A stretch of DNA of 40,552 nt from RGIG5952 sp045603485 (GCA_045603485.1 JAZUMF010000037.1:1-40552); one strand, 5' to 3'. Positions 1-7,500 are shown, counted from the first letter of the stretch. The notes: a model not told the origin generated them from the letters alone. Program-made: numbers and translations.

Positions 1-57
1 AGACAATAGCTTTGAGTCAAGATTTTGGTATATCGAGTCTAATGGTCTTTATTAATT

Positions 58-83
58 GGAAACAACTTATTTGAAACAACTTA
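58..83. repeat. GAAACAACTTA direct repeat
   Basis: GAAACAACTTA occurs twice, separated by a few bases. It may be a small target-site or slippage duplication; function unknown. Confidence 0.4.
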
Positions 84-91
84 CCTTTGAC

Positions 92-113
92 GCACGGGCT
101 AACTCGCCCGTGC
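92..113. repeat. REP-like hairpin 1
   Basis: Perfect 8-bp inverted repeat GCACGGGC/GCCCGTGC around a 6-nt loop, followed by CCATTTTT, so it could also end transcription on the plus strand. It resembles the hairpin at 170-191, with an A-T pair where that one has G-C. Confidence 0.6.
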
Positions 114-169
114 CCATTTTTCTCATTGTTGAAAGCAATTATATTTGAAGACCACACTGAAGCAGATGA

Positions 170-191
170 GCGCGGGCATGTTAGCCCGCGC
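170..191. repeat. REP-like hairpin 2
   Basis: Perfect 8-bp inverted repeat GCGCGGGC/GCCCGCGC around the loop ATGTTA. It is the same hairpin type as 92-113 with one compensated base pair. No T-run follows, so a simple terminator role is unlikely. Confidence 0.6.
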
Positions 192-241
192 ACCTATTAA
201 AAGTTGTTTTTACCAGTTGTCTAGGTTGTTTCCAATCTTAA

Positions 242-266
242 AACTTTTTAAGGGGACAGTCCTTCT
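242..266. repeat. GGGGACAG element, copy 1
   Basis: ACTTTTTAAGGGGACAGTCC followed by TT. AAGG and CCTT can pair around a GGACAGT loop. The ACTTTTTAAGG core also occurs at 39172, 3122, 39549 and, on the minus strand, about 38729-38739. Confidence 0.55.
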
Positions 267-288
267 CGTTTACCCATTGGGTGAAACG
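267..288. repeat. Small inverted repeat
   Basis: CGTTTACCC and GGGTGAAACG can pair around ATT with one bulged base. It lies directly beside GGGGACAG copy 1. Function unknown. Confidence 0.4.
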
Positions 289-352
289 CAAAACCAAGGC
301 GAAGCCCCCAATTTTATTGCGTCAAACGGAGATTTTATGCTTCCAACTGCCG

Positions 353-375
353 AACTTCTAAGGGGACAGGCCTTG
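353..375. repeat. GGGGACAG element, copy 2
   Basis: CTTCTAAGGGGACAGGCCTT: AAGG pairs with CCTT around GGACAGG. Same type as the copies at 242, 39172 and 39434. Confidence 0.5.
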
Positions 376-397
376 CTATTTCCACCAATATCCGCTG

Positions 398-508
398 AAT
401 GGATGGATTGCTTTCGCTTCTGGGAGATTAGGAGGCTTGGAGTTTAGGAGCCGATTTTGATAATTCTCCTAATCTCCAAAACTCACAGAAGCGAAAGCAA
501 TCACCATT
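398..508. repeat. 111-nt imperfect palindrome
   Basis: Three stem segments can be read off directly: AATGG/CCATT (398-402 with 504-508), a perfect 17-bp arm (406-422 with 486-502) and a perfect 12-bp arm (423-434 with 466-477). There is an 8-nt bulge at 478-485 and a central loop. A near-copy of the 12-nt arm at 439-450 (11 of 12 bases) could pair with 466-477 instead. The size and structure suit a MITE-like or RNA-hairpin element. No open frame or poly-T tail explains it. Confidence 0.7.
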
Positions 509-570
509 TAAGTGTCACACTATTACACTTGACATAACAGCCTTACCCAACTATACTAACATAGCAGATA
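509..570 (+). repeat. Promoter-bearing repeat, copy 1
   Basis: Matches the copies at 39068 and 39258 over AAGTGTCACACTATTACACT and then TTGACA and CTATACTAAC, while the DNA between the promoter boxes has diverged. It lies just after the large palindrome. Confidence 0.65.
529..557 (+). promoter_or_regulatory. Sigma-70-type promoter in repeat copy 1
   Basis: TTGACA (529-534), a 17-nt spacer and TATACT (552-557). No gene follows in this orientation within 300 nt; the next gene lies on the opposite strand. It would drive a non-coding or antisense transcript. Confidence 0.5.
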
Positions 571-702
571 CTTGGCATCATAACGGCGACTAGGGACAAC
601 CGCCCTCACTTTCCTTAATGCATTCCAAACTCGCAAACTGCCTTACTGTAAAACTTGCAAACTTGCCTTATACACCAAATAACATTCAACTGCCAAGGTA
701 TT

Positions 703-742
703 ACAAAATCTTTGTGTCCCTGTGCCTCTGTGTTAAAACTAA
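703..742. repeat. CTTTGTG/CTCTGTG heptamer-type repeat
   Basis: A run of related units (CTTTGTG, CCTGTG, CCTCTGTG). A similar run occurs at 39336-39380. This type of intergenic repeat is seen in many bacteria; its function is not known to me. Confidence 0.5.
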
Positions 743-753
743 AACCACCTCTA

Positions 754-783
754 GCATTTTGTTCCGCACCGTAATCTCATTTT
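754..783. repeat. 30-nt repeat, copy 1
   Basis: This 30-nt stretch, with core TTGTTCCGCACCGTAATCTC, is identical to 39395-39424. In both places it follows the CTCTGTG-type repeat, so the two ends of the window share a block and not just single motifs. Confidence 0.7.
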
Positions 784-800
784 TACAACAGAATATCATT

Positions 801-847
801 CTTCACTATTCATTATTCACTATTCACTATTCACTATTCACTTTTTT
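801..847. repeat. TTCACTA tandem repeat
   Basis: About six tandem 7-nt units (TTCACTA or TTCATTA) followed by a T-run and GGGGGACA. It is a simple low-complexity repeat ending about 26 nt from the 3' end of the GH28-like gene. Confidence 0.7.
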
Positions 848-872
848 TGGGGGACATTTCGTGGTTAGTTAT

Positions 873-2087
873 CTAGTGGAGTCTTACTTGCCGTGTGTCA
901 ACATCTTCTATCAACTTGCGTCTTTCATCGTTCGATAGCTCTACTTCTTTGAATGAACCTCCAACGACCTCTATCTTAGGCGCATTTACTGCGATGAAAC
1001 CGCTGTTCAAATCCAAATTGGAGAAGACAATTTTTCCGAATGGTGTCTTTGAGACGGCATAGATGCACGAGTTTTTTGTTGTCGTACCGGAGATGTCGCT
1101 GAAATAGATATTATCCATATTTGCATCATCAGAATGCATATGGTGAATACGACAGAAACGCTCCGCCTCAACAATGACATTGCTGACCCGAATATCTGTA
1201 ATATCTGTACCGCGCGAGGTTGGGACATATGCGGCTACGAAATTAAATGCCGTATTTGAATCGCGGATGATTAAATTTGAAAATACTGCATGATGGACAT
1301 TTCCTTCACCTACACCTAAACGAATTGCATTGCAGCTTGAAGAGAGGACGCAATTTGTAATGGTGACAAATGCGCAATCTTGTGGTGCTGACAAAAGTCT
1401 GCCGTATGAAGCCCGTAGAGTTATGCAGTCATCTGCCGTATCAATTCGGCAATCAGAGACTGTCACATATTGACATCTATCTATATCCAATCCGTCACCA
1501 TTATATGTATGAGGACTACGGCTAGTGTGTATATAGCAACCGCTTACCGCCACATGTGTGCAGTTAAGTATGAAGCAGCTCCAATATGGAGAATCTGCAA
1601 GCTCCAAATTGCGTATGCTGATATGCTCTGAATCGACAAACCAGAGCATTGTTGACGGGCGTACTTCAATGGCCTTCTTCGATGGAAAATGACGACCTTC
1701 CTTGTCTAACAAAAATGCAGGAGAGTTACCATCAATCTTTCCTTCTCCGCGCAATGTGACATTTTTTTGATTTATGCAAAGAATTAAATGTCCACCTGTA
1801 GTATTATCTCCGTTCTTTGGTGACGCCGCATTTTGAGGGCACACATCTGCGTTGTTATAATCAGCTATATCGGGACTGGCCTTTATTACAGCGCCACTTT
1901 GAATGTAGAGCTCTATATTGCTCTTCAAAAAAATCGAGCCTGAAATATAAAGTCCAGGGGGAACGGTAACGATACCGCCTCCTGCCGCACTTGCGGCGTC
2001 AATAGCGGATTGGATTGCCGCCGTATCCTTTGCAATGCCATCACCTTTAGCACCATAATCGCATACATTAAAGAAACTACCGCTCAT
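873..2087 (-). CDS. GH28-like polygalacturonase-type beta-helix protein
   Basis: A 404-residue right-handed beta-helix protein of the GH28/pectate-lyase-3 type. The N-terminus has the family entry motif VCDYGAKGDGIAKDT (8-22) and the glycine/proline-rich VPPGLY turn. Candidate catalytic residues are NGDGLD (196-201) in place of the usual NTDG.D, and ADDC (218-221). The usual GHG triad is replaced by VGEGNVHH (259-266), so this is a divergent relative and may be an exo-acting or rhamnogalacturonan-type enzyme and not a standard endo-polygalacturonase. No signal peptide is visible. The start is supported by GAAGGTGA just upstream. It follows the 2165-2740 gene on the same strand, separated by a strong terminator. 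Plant galacturonan breakdown is family knowledge; the exact substrate is not known. Confidence 0.8.
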   Translation of the reverse strand: MSGSFFNVCDYGAKGDGIAKDTAAIQSAIDAASAAGGGIVTVPPGLYISGSIFLKSNIELYIQSGAVIKASPDIADYNNADVCPQNAASPKNGDNTTGGHLILCINQKNVTLRGEGKIDGNSPAFLLDKEGRHFPSKKAIEVRPSTMLWFVDSEHISIRNLELADSPYWSCFILNCTHVAVSGCYIHTSRSPHTYNGDGLDIDRCQYVTVSDCRIDTADDCITLRASYGRLLSAPQDCAFVTITNCVLSSSCNAIRLGVGEGNVHHAVFSNLIIRDSNTAFNFVAAYVPTSRGTDITDIRVSNVIVEAERFCRIHHMHSDDANMDNIYFSDISGTTTKNSCIYAVSKTPFGKIVFSNLDLNSGFIAVNAPKIEVVGGSFKEVELSNDERRKLIEDVDTRQVRLH

Positions 2088-2122
2088 AAATCACCTTCAA
2101 GTAATCACTACTTTCATTAAAC

Positions 2123-2149
2123 AAAAAAGGCGAGCTTGTTAAGCTCGCC
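2123..2149 (-). terminator. Rho-independent terminator after the small secreted protein gene
   Basis: On the minus strand, GGCGAGCTT, loop AAC, AAGCTCGCC, then TTTTTT. It lies 15 nt past the stop of the 2165-2740 gene and 36 nt before the start of the GH28-like gene. That leaves almost no room for a separate GH28 promoter. Confidence 0.9.
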
Positions 2150-2164
2150 TTTAGACTATACGAC

Positions 2165-2740
2165 TTACTTCTTGACTGCTGGCTTGGGAGCAGGAGCAGG
2201 CAATACTGTTTGAGTCTTGCTGATAAACTCAGGATTCAAAAGTGTGATGTAATGGATATCTGTATAGCGTGGGAGGGCTTCAGCATCCTTGCTTGGAGAA
2301 AGCTTAATCTTCATACCGGCCTTAAGCTCGTTGACGCCCAAGCTCACAATCTGCCATGCTTCGTCGCCGAGTGAGCCAGTAACATGCTGCTTTGCGACAA
2401 CCTCAAAGCCATTGGTCGTTGGAGCAAGAACTGTTGCCATAGCAGCATTCTGGTCTAAAGGCTTGGAGGCTCCGGAGCGAACCTTCATAAAGATGTGCCA
2501 AGTTCCCTCATGCTCCTTCTTGACGGTAAATGTCAAATCATCGATAGGAGCATTGGTATTGAAACTTGCAGTACGAGCATACTTAAAGCCGTCAAAGCGC
2601 TCTGTCAAAATCTTTACATTGGTTGCGCGATCAAGTTTATCTGCACCAACTGCAATAGATAGATACTTTGGCGCTGTAGCTTGAGCAAATACTACACCGC
2701 ATGCCATTGCGAACAAAGCTAAAAATGCTGACTTCTTCAT
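2165..2740 (-). CDS. Small secreted protein of unknown function
   Basis: 191 residues starting at MKKSAFLAL, preceded by GAAAGG at good spacing; an upstream in-frame start would add 24 residues and spoil the signal peptide. Residues 1-20 are a clear Sec signal peptide (KK, hydrophobic core, VFAQA). The mature part is rich in beta-strand patterns such as TWHIFMKVRSG and has a short Pro/Ala/Lys tail (APAPKPAVKK). I do not recognise the family. The sequence suggests a beta-sandwich, as in carbohydrate-binding modules, but this is only a resemblance. It has its own promoter (2784-2812) and strong terminator, so it is probably an independently and fairly highly expressed periplasmic or surface protein. 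Confidence 0.75.
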   Translation of the reverse strand: MKKSAFLALFAMACGVVFAQATAPKYLSIAVGADKLDRATNVKILTERFDGFKYARTASFNTNAPIDDLTFTVKKEHEGTWHIFMKVRSGASKPLDQNAAMATVLAPTTNGFEVVAKQHVTGSLGDEAWQIVSLGVNELKAGMKIKLSPSKDAEALPRYTDIHYITLLNPEFISKTQTVLPAPAPKPAVKK

Positions 2741-2783
2741 CTTAATGCCTTTCAATAATTGTTTACTAAAAAACGATACTATG

Positions 2784-2812
2784 AGTGTATCAAGAAAACC
2801 AAAAGAAATCAA
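2784..2812 (-). promoter_or_regulatory. Promoter of the small secreted protein gene
   Basis: Minus strand TTGATT (2807-2812), 17-nt spacer and TACACT (2784-2789), 44 nt before the ATG at 2740. Confidence 0.65.
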
Positions 2813-2950
2813 GATGCGCCCGTGAAAATCTGTGATAAGTTATCCATGTTGCTCATGAAAGCCCGTAAACAAGCGGTTAAAATAAATTGTATTTATTAAA
2901 AAAAAGAGAGGAGACTTTTTCAAAAAGAAGGTAAAAAGGCGTTTTAAACA

Positions 2951-2981
2951 AAATGACAATGCGTCATTTTTTATGCGTCAT
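2951..2981 (+). promoter_or_regulatory. Candidate operator boxes (ATGCGTCAT repeat)
   Basis: ATGCGTCAT occurs at 2959-2967 and 2973-2981, 14 bp apart, directly upstream of the -35 box at 2987. The first copy is also part of an inverted repeat AAATGAC/GTCATTT (2951-2969). The position suits an activator or repressor site; the regulator is unknown. Confidence 0.45.
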
Positions 2982-2986
2982 AAAAA

Positions 2987-3015
2987 TTGACAATGTATTT
3001 TATAAAGTATAAAAT
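2987..3015 (+). promoter_or_regulatory. Promoter of the oxidoreductase gene
   Basis: TTGACA (2987-2992), 17-nt spacer and TAAAAT (3010-3015). The boxes and much of the spacer (TTTTATAAAGTA) match the promoter of the discoidin-type gene at 38839-38867 on the minus strand. A leader of about 150 nt follows. Confidence 0.75.
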
Positions 3016-3171
3016 TGGTGATGTTGTGTTAGGGAGCATGAAAGACTTTTCCGGAATGCGTGTTCCATATCGTTTCAGGAAAACCGATTTTGCAACCTGA
3101 TGTGAATTTGCCTTTACCCGCACTTTTTAAGGAAGGGCACATTTTTTCAACTATAAAGTAAGGTTTATAAA
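3016..3171 (+). promoter_or_regulatory. Long 5' leader shared with the 38639 gene
   Basis: The leader aligns with the minus-strand leader 38640-38838. Shared parts, in order, are AAAGACTTT, the identical CGGAATGCGTGTTCC (inverted repeat GGAA/TTCC at 3053-3066), GATTTT..(A)CCT, TTTACCC and ACTTTTTAAGGAAG. Both copies end in a hairpin plus T-run before the start codon. The two downstream genes are unrelated in sequence, so the similarity lies in the leader itself. Confidence 0.7.
3109..3147 (+). terminator. Attenuator-like hairpin in the oxidoreductase leader
   Basis: TGCCTTT (3109-3115) can pair with AAGGGCA (3133-3139), including one G-T pair, around a 17-nt loop beginning ACCCGC and containing ACTTTTTAAGG. 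TTTTTT follows at 3142-3147, 24 nt before the ATG. This is the form of an intrinsic terminator inside a leader. Related hairpins with different stems and the same loop lie at 38714-38750 (minus) and 39536-39572. Confidence 0.6.
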
Positions 3172-4407
3172 ATGGGCATCAAATTAGGTCTTCTCGGTCT
3201 TGGCTCTTTCGGGAGTTGTTTTGCACCGCTTTTCGCATCACACCCGCTTGTTGACGGTATTGCACTTTGCGATGCCGAAGAATCCAAAATTGAGCGTTGG
3301 GCAAATGACCCACGCGTGGCAAAAAAACTTATTAAGGGTGGGTGCTTCACAAATTTTGACGATTTTTGCAAGGCAAAATGCTGTGACGCTGTTGCAATTA
3401 TCACCCAACCCTGGCTTCATGCTCCGCAATGTATTCAAGCTATGGAAGCCGGCATGGATGTATACAGTGCGGTTCCCGGGATTTGCCTTCCTGACGGAGA
3501 AGAAGTGCTTGACTGGTCTGGTCGCATTATTGACACTACCGTTCGTACAGGTAAGCACTATATGCTTGGCGAAACCTCAATATTCCTCCCGCAAACCCAA
3601 TATTGCAAAAAGAAGGCACTCGCCGGAGAATTTGGCAAATATGTTTTTGCTGAAGCCGAATACGCCCATGATGTGGATTATAGCATTTGCTCTCTTCGTA
3701 AAGTGGAGGCCCATAGAACTGCTGGTAAAATCGGCGGAGAGTATCATGCCTTTATGAAAAAGTATTATGACCGCGGCTTAAAAACACACCCCATGGCATA
3801 TCCGACGCACTCGCTTTCTGCAACCACATACATTATGGATACAAAAGCCGTTAAGGTATCGGCGTATGGAATTTCTCCACAGTTTGCCAATGATAATTTC
3901 TTTAAAAATTACGACTTTGCAAATATCGTCGCCCTCTATCAGCTAGCCAATGGTTGCCCATTCCGCGTTGCAGAACTTCGTGAAATCTCAACTAATGTTG
4001 GAATTGAGAGAGAGGACTTCCATATCTTTGGAACTCGTAGTAGCTACTCCTGCAAAGAATGGCGTGACAATGGTCGCATTGAATTCACAGAAAACCCAAA
4101 GAAAAATGTTGCGACAAAGCTTCAATTTGAAGATATGATTACAAAGCTTCCCGATGAAGTCTCAACGGCATTCTTCGAGGCATTGAATATTACAGAGATT
4201 CCAGAGAGCAAATTTGTTCCATCAGACCACGATGGCTCACACGCATATCTCGTTCACGAATTTGTCAGTGCTGTTGCCGAAGGGCGTCGCCCACTTGTTG
4301 ACGCATGGAAGTCTGCTTCATACATGGCAATGGGCATAGCAGCTCACAAATCTGCCTGCAAGGATGGCGAAATCGTTCCGGTCTTTGACTTTGGCGATCC
4401 AAGGTAA
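3172..4407 (+). CDS. Gfo/Idh/MocA-family NAD(P)-dependent oxidoreductase
   Basis: 411 residues. The N-terminus is a Rossmann fold with GLLGLGSFGS (residues 6-15 approximately) as the dinucleotide loop, followed by ALCDAEESKIERWA at the end of the second strand. The middle has AGMDVYSAVPG where the family usually has an EKP-type motif, then a typical alpha/beta C-terminal domain (GKHYMLGETSIFLPQ, GEFGKYVFAEAEY). Length fits the family. Members oxidise or reduce sugars, inositols and, in GH109-type relatives, cleave glycosides through an NAD-dependent route; the substrate here cannot be told. No signal peptide is visible. The gene stands alone between its long leader and a terminator at 4443, and shares leader sequence with the discoidin-type gene, which suggests joint control and perhaps a role in glycan use. 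Confidence 0.85.
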   Translation: MGIKLGLLGLGSFGSCFAPLFASHPLVDGIALCDAEESKIERWANDPRVAKKLIKGGCFTNFDDFCKAKCCDAVAIITQPWLHAPQCIQAMEAGMDVYSAVPGICLPDGEEVLDWSGRIIDTTVRTGKHYMLGETSIFLPQTQYCKKKALAGEFGKYVFAEAEYAHDVDYSICSLRKVEAHRTAGKIGGEYHAFMKKYYDRGLKTHPMAYPTHSLSATTYIMDTKAVKVSAYGISPQFANDNFFKNYDFANIVALYQLANGCPFRVAELREISTNVGIEREDFHIFGTRSSYSCKEWRDNGRIEFTENPKKNVATKLQFEDMITKLPDEVSTAFFEALNITEIPESKFVPSDHDGSHAYLVHEFVSAVAEGRRPLVDAWKSASYMAMGIAAHKSACKDGEIVPVFDFGDPR

Positions 4408-4442
4408 GCGAGCCTTCCTGCAAAACGGCAAAAATAAAAATC

Positions 4443-4485
4443 AAAGAACTCAAGTTCCCTAGTTTGCACTTGAGTTCTTTTTGAT
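4443..4485 (+). terminator. Terminator after the oxidoreductase gene
   Basis: AAAGAACTCAAGT (4443-4455) pairs with ACTTGAGTTCTTT (4468-4480), followed by a T-rich tail. The A-rich 5' side suggests it may work in both directions. Confidence 0.9.
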
Positions 4486-4500
4486 TTGACGCATCTTATT

Positions 4501-4518
4501 TTAACTTAGGGGACAGGT
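4501..4518. repeat. Isolated GGGGACAG element
   Basis: TTAACTTAGGGGACAGGT lies between two convergent terminators. It has the AGGGGACAGG core of the other copies but not the matching CCTT arm, so it may be a decayed copy. Confidence 0.4.
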
Positions 4519-4534
4519 AGTTCTTAAGCAACTA

Positions 4535-4568
4535 TAAAAAAACGCCCGACTCTTTCGAGCCGGGCGTT
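4535..4568 (-). terminator. Terminator of nifJ
   Basis: On the minus strand, AACGCCCGGCTC, loop GAAA, GAGTCGGGCGTT, then a T-run. It has a strong GC stem with a stable GNRA-type loop, 30 nt past the nifJ stop. Confidence 0.92.
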
Positions 4569-4597
4569 TTATTGTCCTTCGTATAAAGAACCAACTA

Positions 4598-7500
4598 TTA
4601 CATCTCGGAGAGCTTCTTGAGAAGAGCATAGTTGGCCTTGAAGCCTTCCTCTGCCTTCTTGAGAGTTGCAAGAGCCTGCTCCTGACCAAGAACCTTGACG
4701 AGCTGCTTGAAGCGGTTTTCGCCGAGTTCCTTGGAGATTGCTGCATCTGCGAAGGAGACCTTGTCGCTCTTATCGGCAGAGTCAAGCGTGAGCTTCTTCT
4801 CTGCGAGCGTCGGGTTGTAGCGCCAGAGTGGGAAGTGGACGCTATCAACAGCAGCCTGCTGGTGTGCAGGACCGGTCTTGGTAGCAAGACCCTGCTCAAT
4901 GCAGTGTGCGTATGCGATGATCAGCGCTGGACCGTCATAGTTCTCAGCCTCGTTGAAGGCCTTGACCGTGGCGGCTGGGTTAGCACCCATCGAGACATAG
5001 GCGATGTAGACATTCTTGTACTGCATCTGCATGAGACCGAGGTTCTTCTTGGCCTGAACCTTACCAGCTGCTGCGAACTTAGCAATTGCACCGGTAGGTG
5101 TGGACTTGGATGCCTGGCCTCCTGTGTTGGAGTAAACTTCGGTATCCATGACGAGGACCTTGACATTGCGGCCAGAGGCGAGAACATGGTCAAGACCGCC
5201 GTACCCGATATCGTAAGCCCAACCGTCACCGCCGAGGATCCAGACTGACTTGCGGACGAGGTTGTCAGCGACAGCGAGGAGCTGACGACCTGTCTCACAG
5301 CAGCACTTATCACCGATTGCGGCCTTGAGTTCCTTAACGGCAGCACGCATCTCTTCAACGCCTGTGCCCTTCTCGTCATACTGGTTGATGCCCTTGATCT
5401 TGGTCAAGATAGCCTTGATTGCCTCAGGAGCCTCATCCTTTGCGAGGACCTTGTCAACGAGCTCCATTGCATAACCGTAGAGCTTGTCGGCAGAAACGCG
5501 CATACCGAGACCGAACTGAGCATTGTCCTCGAAGAGTGAGTTGGACCATGCAGGACCCTTGCCGTCATTACGCTGGCAGTAAGGTGTGGTTGGCAAGTTA
5601 CCACCGTAGATTGAGGAGCAGCCTGTTGCATTGGCAATGAGGAGGCGGTCGCCGCAAATCTGGGTGAGAAGCTTGACATAAGGAGTTTCACCGCAGCCTG
5701 CGCATGCGCCGGAGAACTCAAAGAGTGGACGCTTGAGCTGGCTGTCGAGGAGCTGCTTGGTATCGAGCTTGGCAGGATCGACATCAGGAATGTCGAGGAA
5801 GAACTTCCAGTTTGCTGCCTCGGTCTTGCGGAGAGGAATCTGCTCAACCATCTTGAGGGCACCCTTGGCTGCCATTGGGCACTTGACGACGCAGAGCTCG
5901 CAGCCCATGCAGTCTTCAGGAGCGACCTGAACGGTGACCTTGCCACCGAGGGCCTTCATCTTAGGTGTCTTAGCATCAGCAGACTTGAATGTCTCAGGTG
6001 CGCCTTCGAGCTTGTCGGCATCGTAGACCTTGAGACGGATTGCAGCGTGAGGACAGATAATGGAGCACTGACCGCACTGGATACATGCTGAAGGATCCCA
6101 TGAAGGAATGAATGCTGCAACATTGCGCTTCTCCCACTGTGTGGTAGCGGTTGGCCATGTGCCGTCATCAGGAATTGCGGAGACGGGAAGCTCATTACCC
6201 TTCTGAGCAATCATCTTGGCTGTGACATCCTTGATGAATGCAGGAGCCTCTTCAGCGACTGTTGCGGGCTTGACGAGCTTGCCGGCAGGAGCGGAAGGAT
6301 ACTTGACCTCTTCGATAGCTGCGCTTGCAGCCTCGATGCACTTCCAGTTCATCTCGACGACTTCCTGACCCTTCTTGGAGTATGCCTTCTCAGCATAGTC
6401 CTTGAGGACCTGGATAGGATCGAGCTCTGTGCCGTCAGCCTTTGCGAGCTTGATGCCGCTGAGCTTGAAGAATGCCGTCTGGAGAACAGTGTTGGTGCGT
6501 GTTCCCATACCGTTCTCACGAGCAATCTTGGCAGCGTCGATAACATAGAACTTGAGCTGCTTGTCAATGATTGCCTGCTCGACCTCGTCTGGCATATGCT
6601 CCCAGATTTCATCAGCTGAGTAAGGAGATGCGAGAAGGAATGTTGAACCCTTCTTGGCAGCCTTGAGCATATCATACTTCTCGAGGTACGGGAAGCAGTG
6701 GCAAGCGGTGAAGTCAGCCTGGTTGACGAAGTAAGGTGAACGAATCATCTCGCTACCGAAACGGAGGTGAGAAATTGTCACGCCGCCAGACTTCTTGGAG
6801 TCATACTCGAAGTAACCCTGTGCGAAGTTCTCGGTGTAAGAGCCGATAATCTTGATGGAGTTCTTGTTAGCACCGACTGTACCGTCAGCACCGAGACCCC
6901 AGAACATGCACTCCTTGCGATCGCCGGTAGGAACAACGAACTCGTTGTCGCCGAGGATGTAGCGACCGGTGATATCGTCAACGATACCGACGACATAGTG
7001 ATCAACAGGCTTCTCTGCCGCCATATTGTCGTAGATAGCCTTGCACATCTGAGGTGTGAAGTCCTTTGAACCGATACCATAGCGGCCAGCGAGAACCTTG
7101 GGATATGCGAAAGAAATGACGCCTTCCTGCTTTGCCTGACCGATTGCAGCGCAAACATCAAGATAAAGAGGATCGCCAATTGCGCCTGGCTCCTTGGTAC
7201 GATCAAGGACGGTGATGCACTTGACAGTTGCAGGAATTGCGCCGACGAAATCCTTCATGGAGAATGGACGATAGAGGCGAACCTTGATAAGACCGACCTT
7301 CTTGCCTTCCTTGACGAGGGCATCGACAGTCTCGTGGAGTGTATCGCAGCCGGAACCCATTGCGATGGTGATGTACTCAGCATCGGGTGCGCCGACATAG
7401 TCATAAAGCTTATATGCGCGGCCGGTGAGCTCTGCGAGCTTGTCCATGTACTTCTGGACGATTGCAGGAGTTGCGACATAGTACTTCTCGCAGCTCTCGC

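Larger units (their letters stand above)
1..872. other. Repeat-rich non-coding stretch
   Basis: I find no credible gene here. The two open frames that cross it (about 145-447 and 618-938) have non-ATG or unsupported starts, no ribosome binding site, and are built from the repeats themselves. The DNA is a patchwork of REP-like hairpins, GGGGACAG elements, a 111-nt imperfect palindrome, a promoter-bearing repeat, a CTCTGTG-type repeat and a TTCACTA tandem repeat. Several of these recur at 39053-39470, next to the RAYT gene at the other end of the window. Confidence 0.75.

Noticed and set aside
145..447. 100-residue open frame at the window start
   Set aside because: Starts at TTG without a ribosome binding site, and consists of hairpins, GGGGACAG elements and half of the large palindrome.
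801..847. TTCACTA repeats as iterons of a replication origin
   Set aside because: Simple 7-nt slippage-type repeat with no DnaA boxes or replication gene nearby.
618..938. 106-residue open frame
   Set aside because: Built from the CTCTGTG-type, 30-nt and TTCACTA repeats (SLFTIHYSLFT) and runs into the 3' end of the GH28-like gene.
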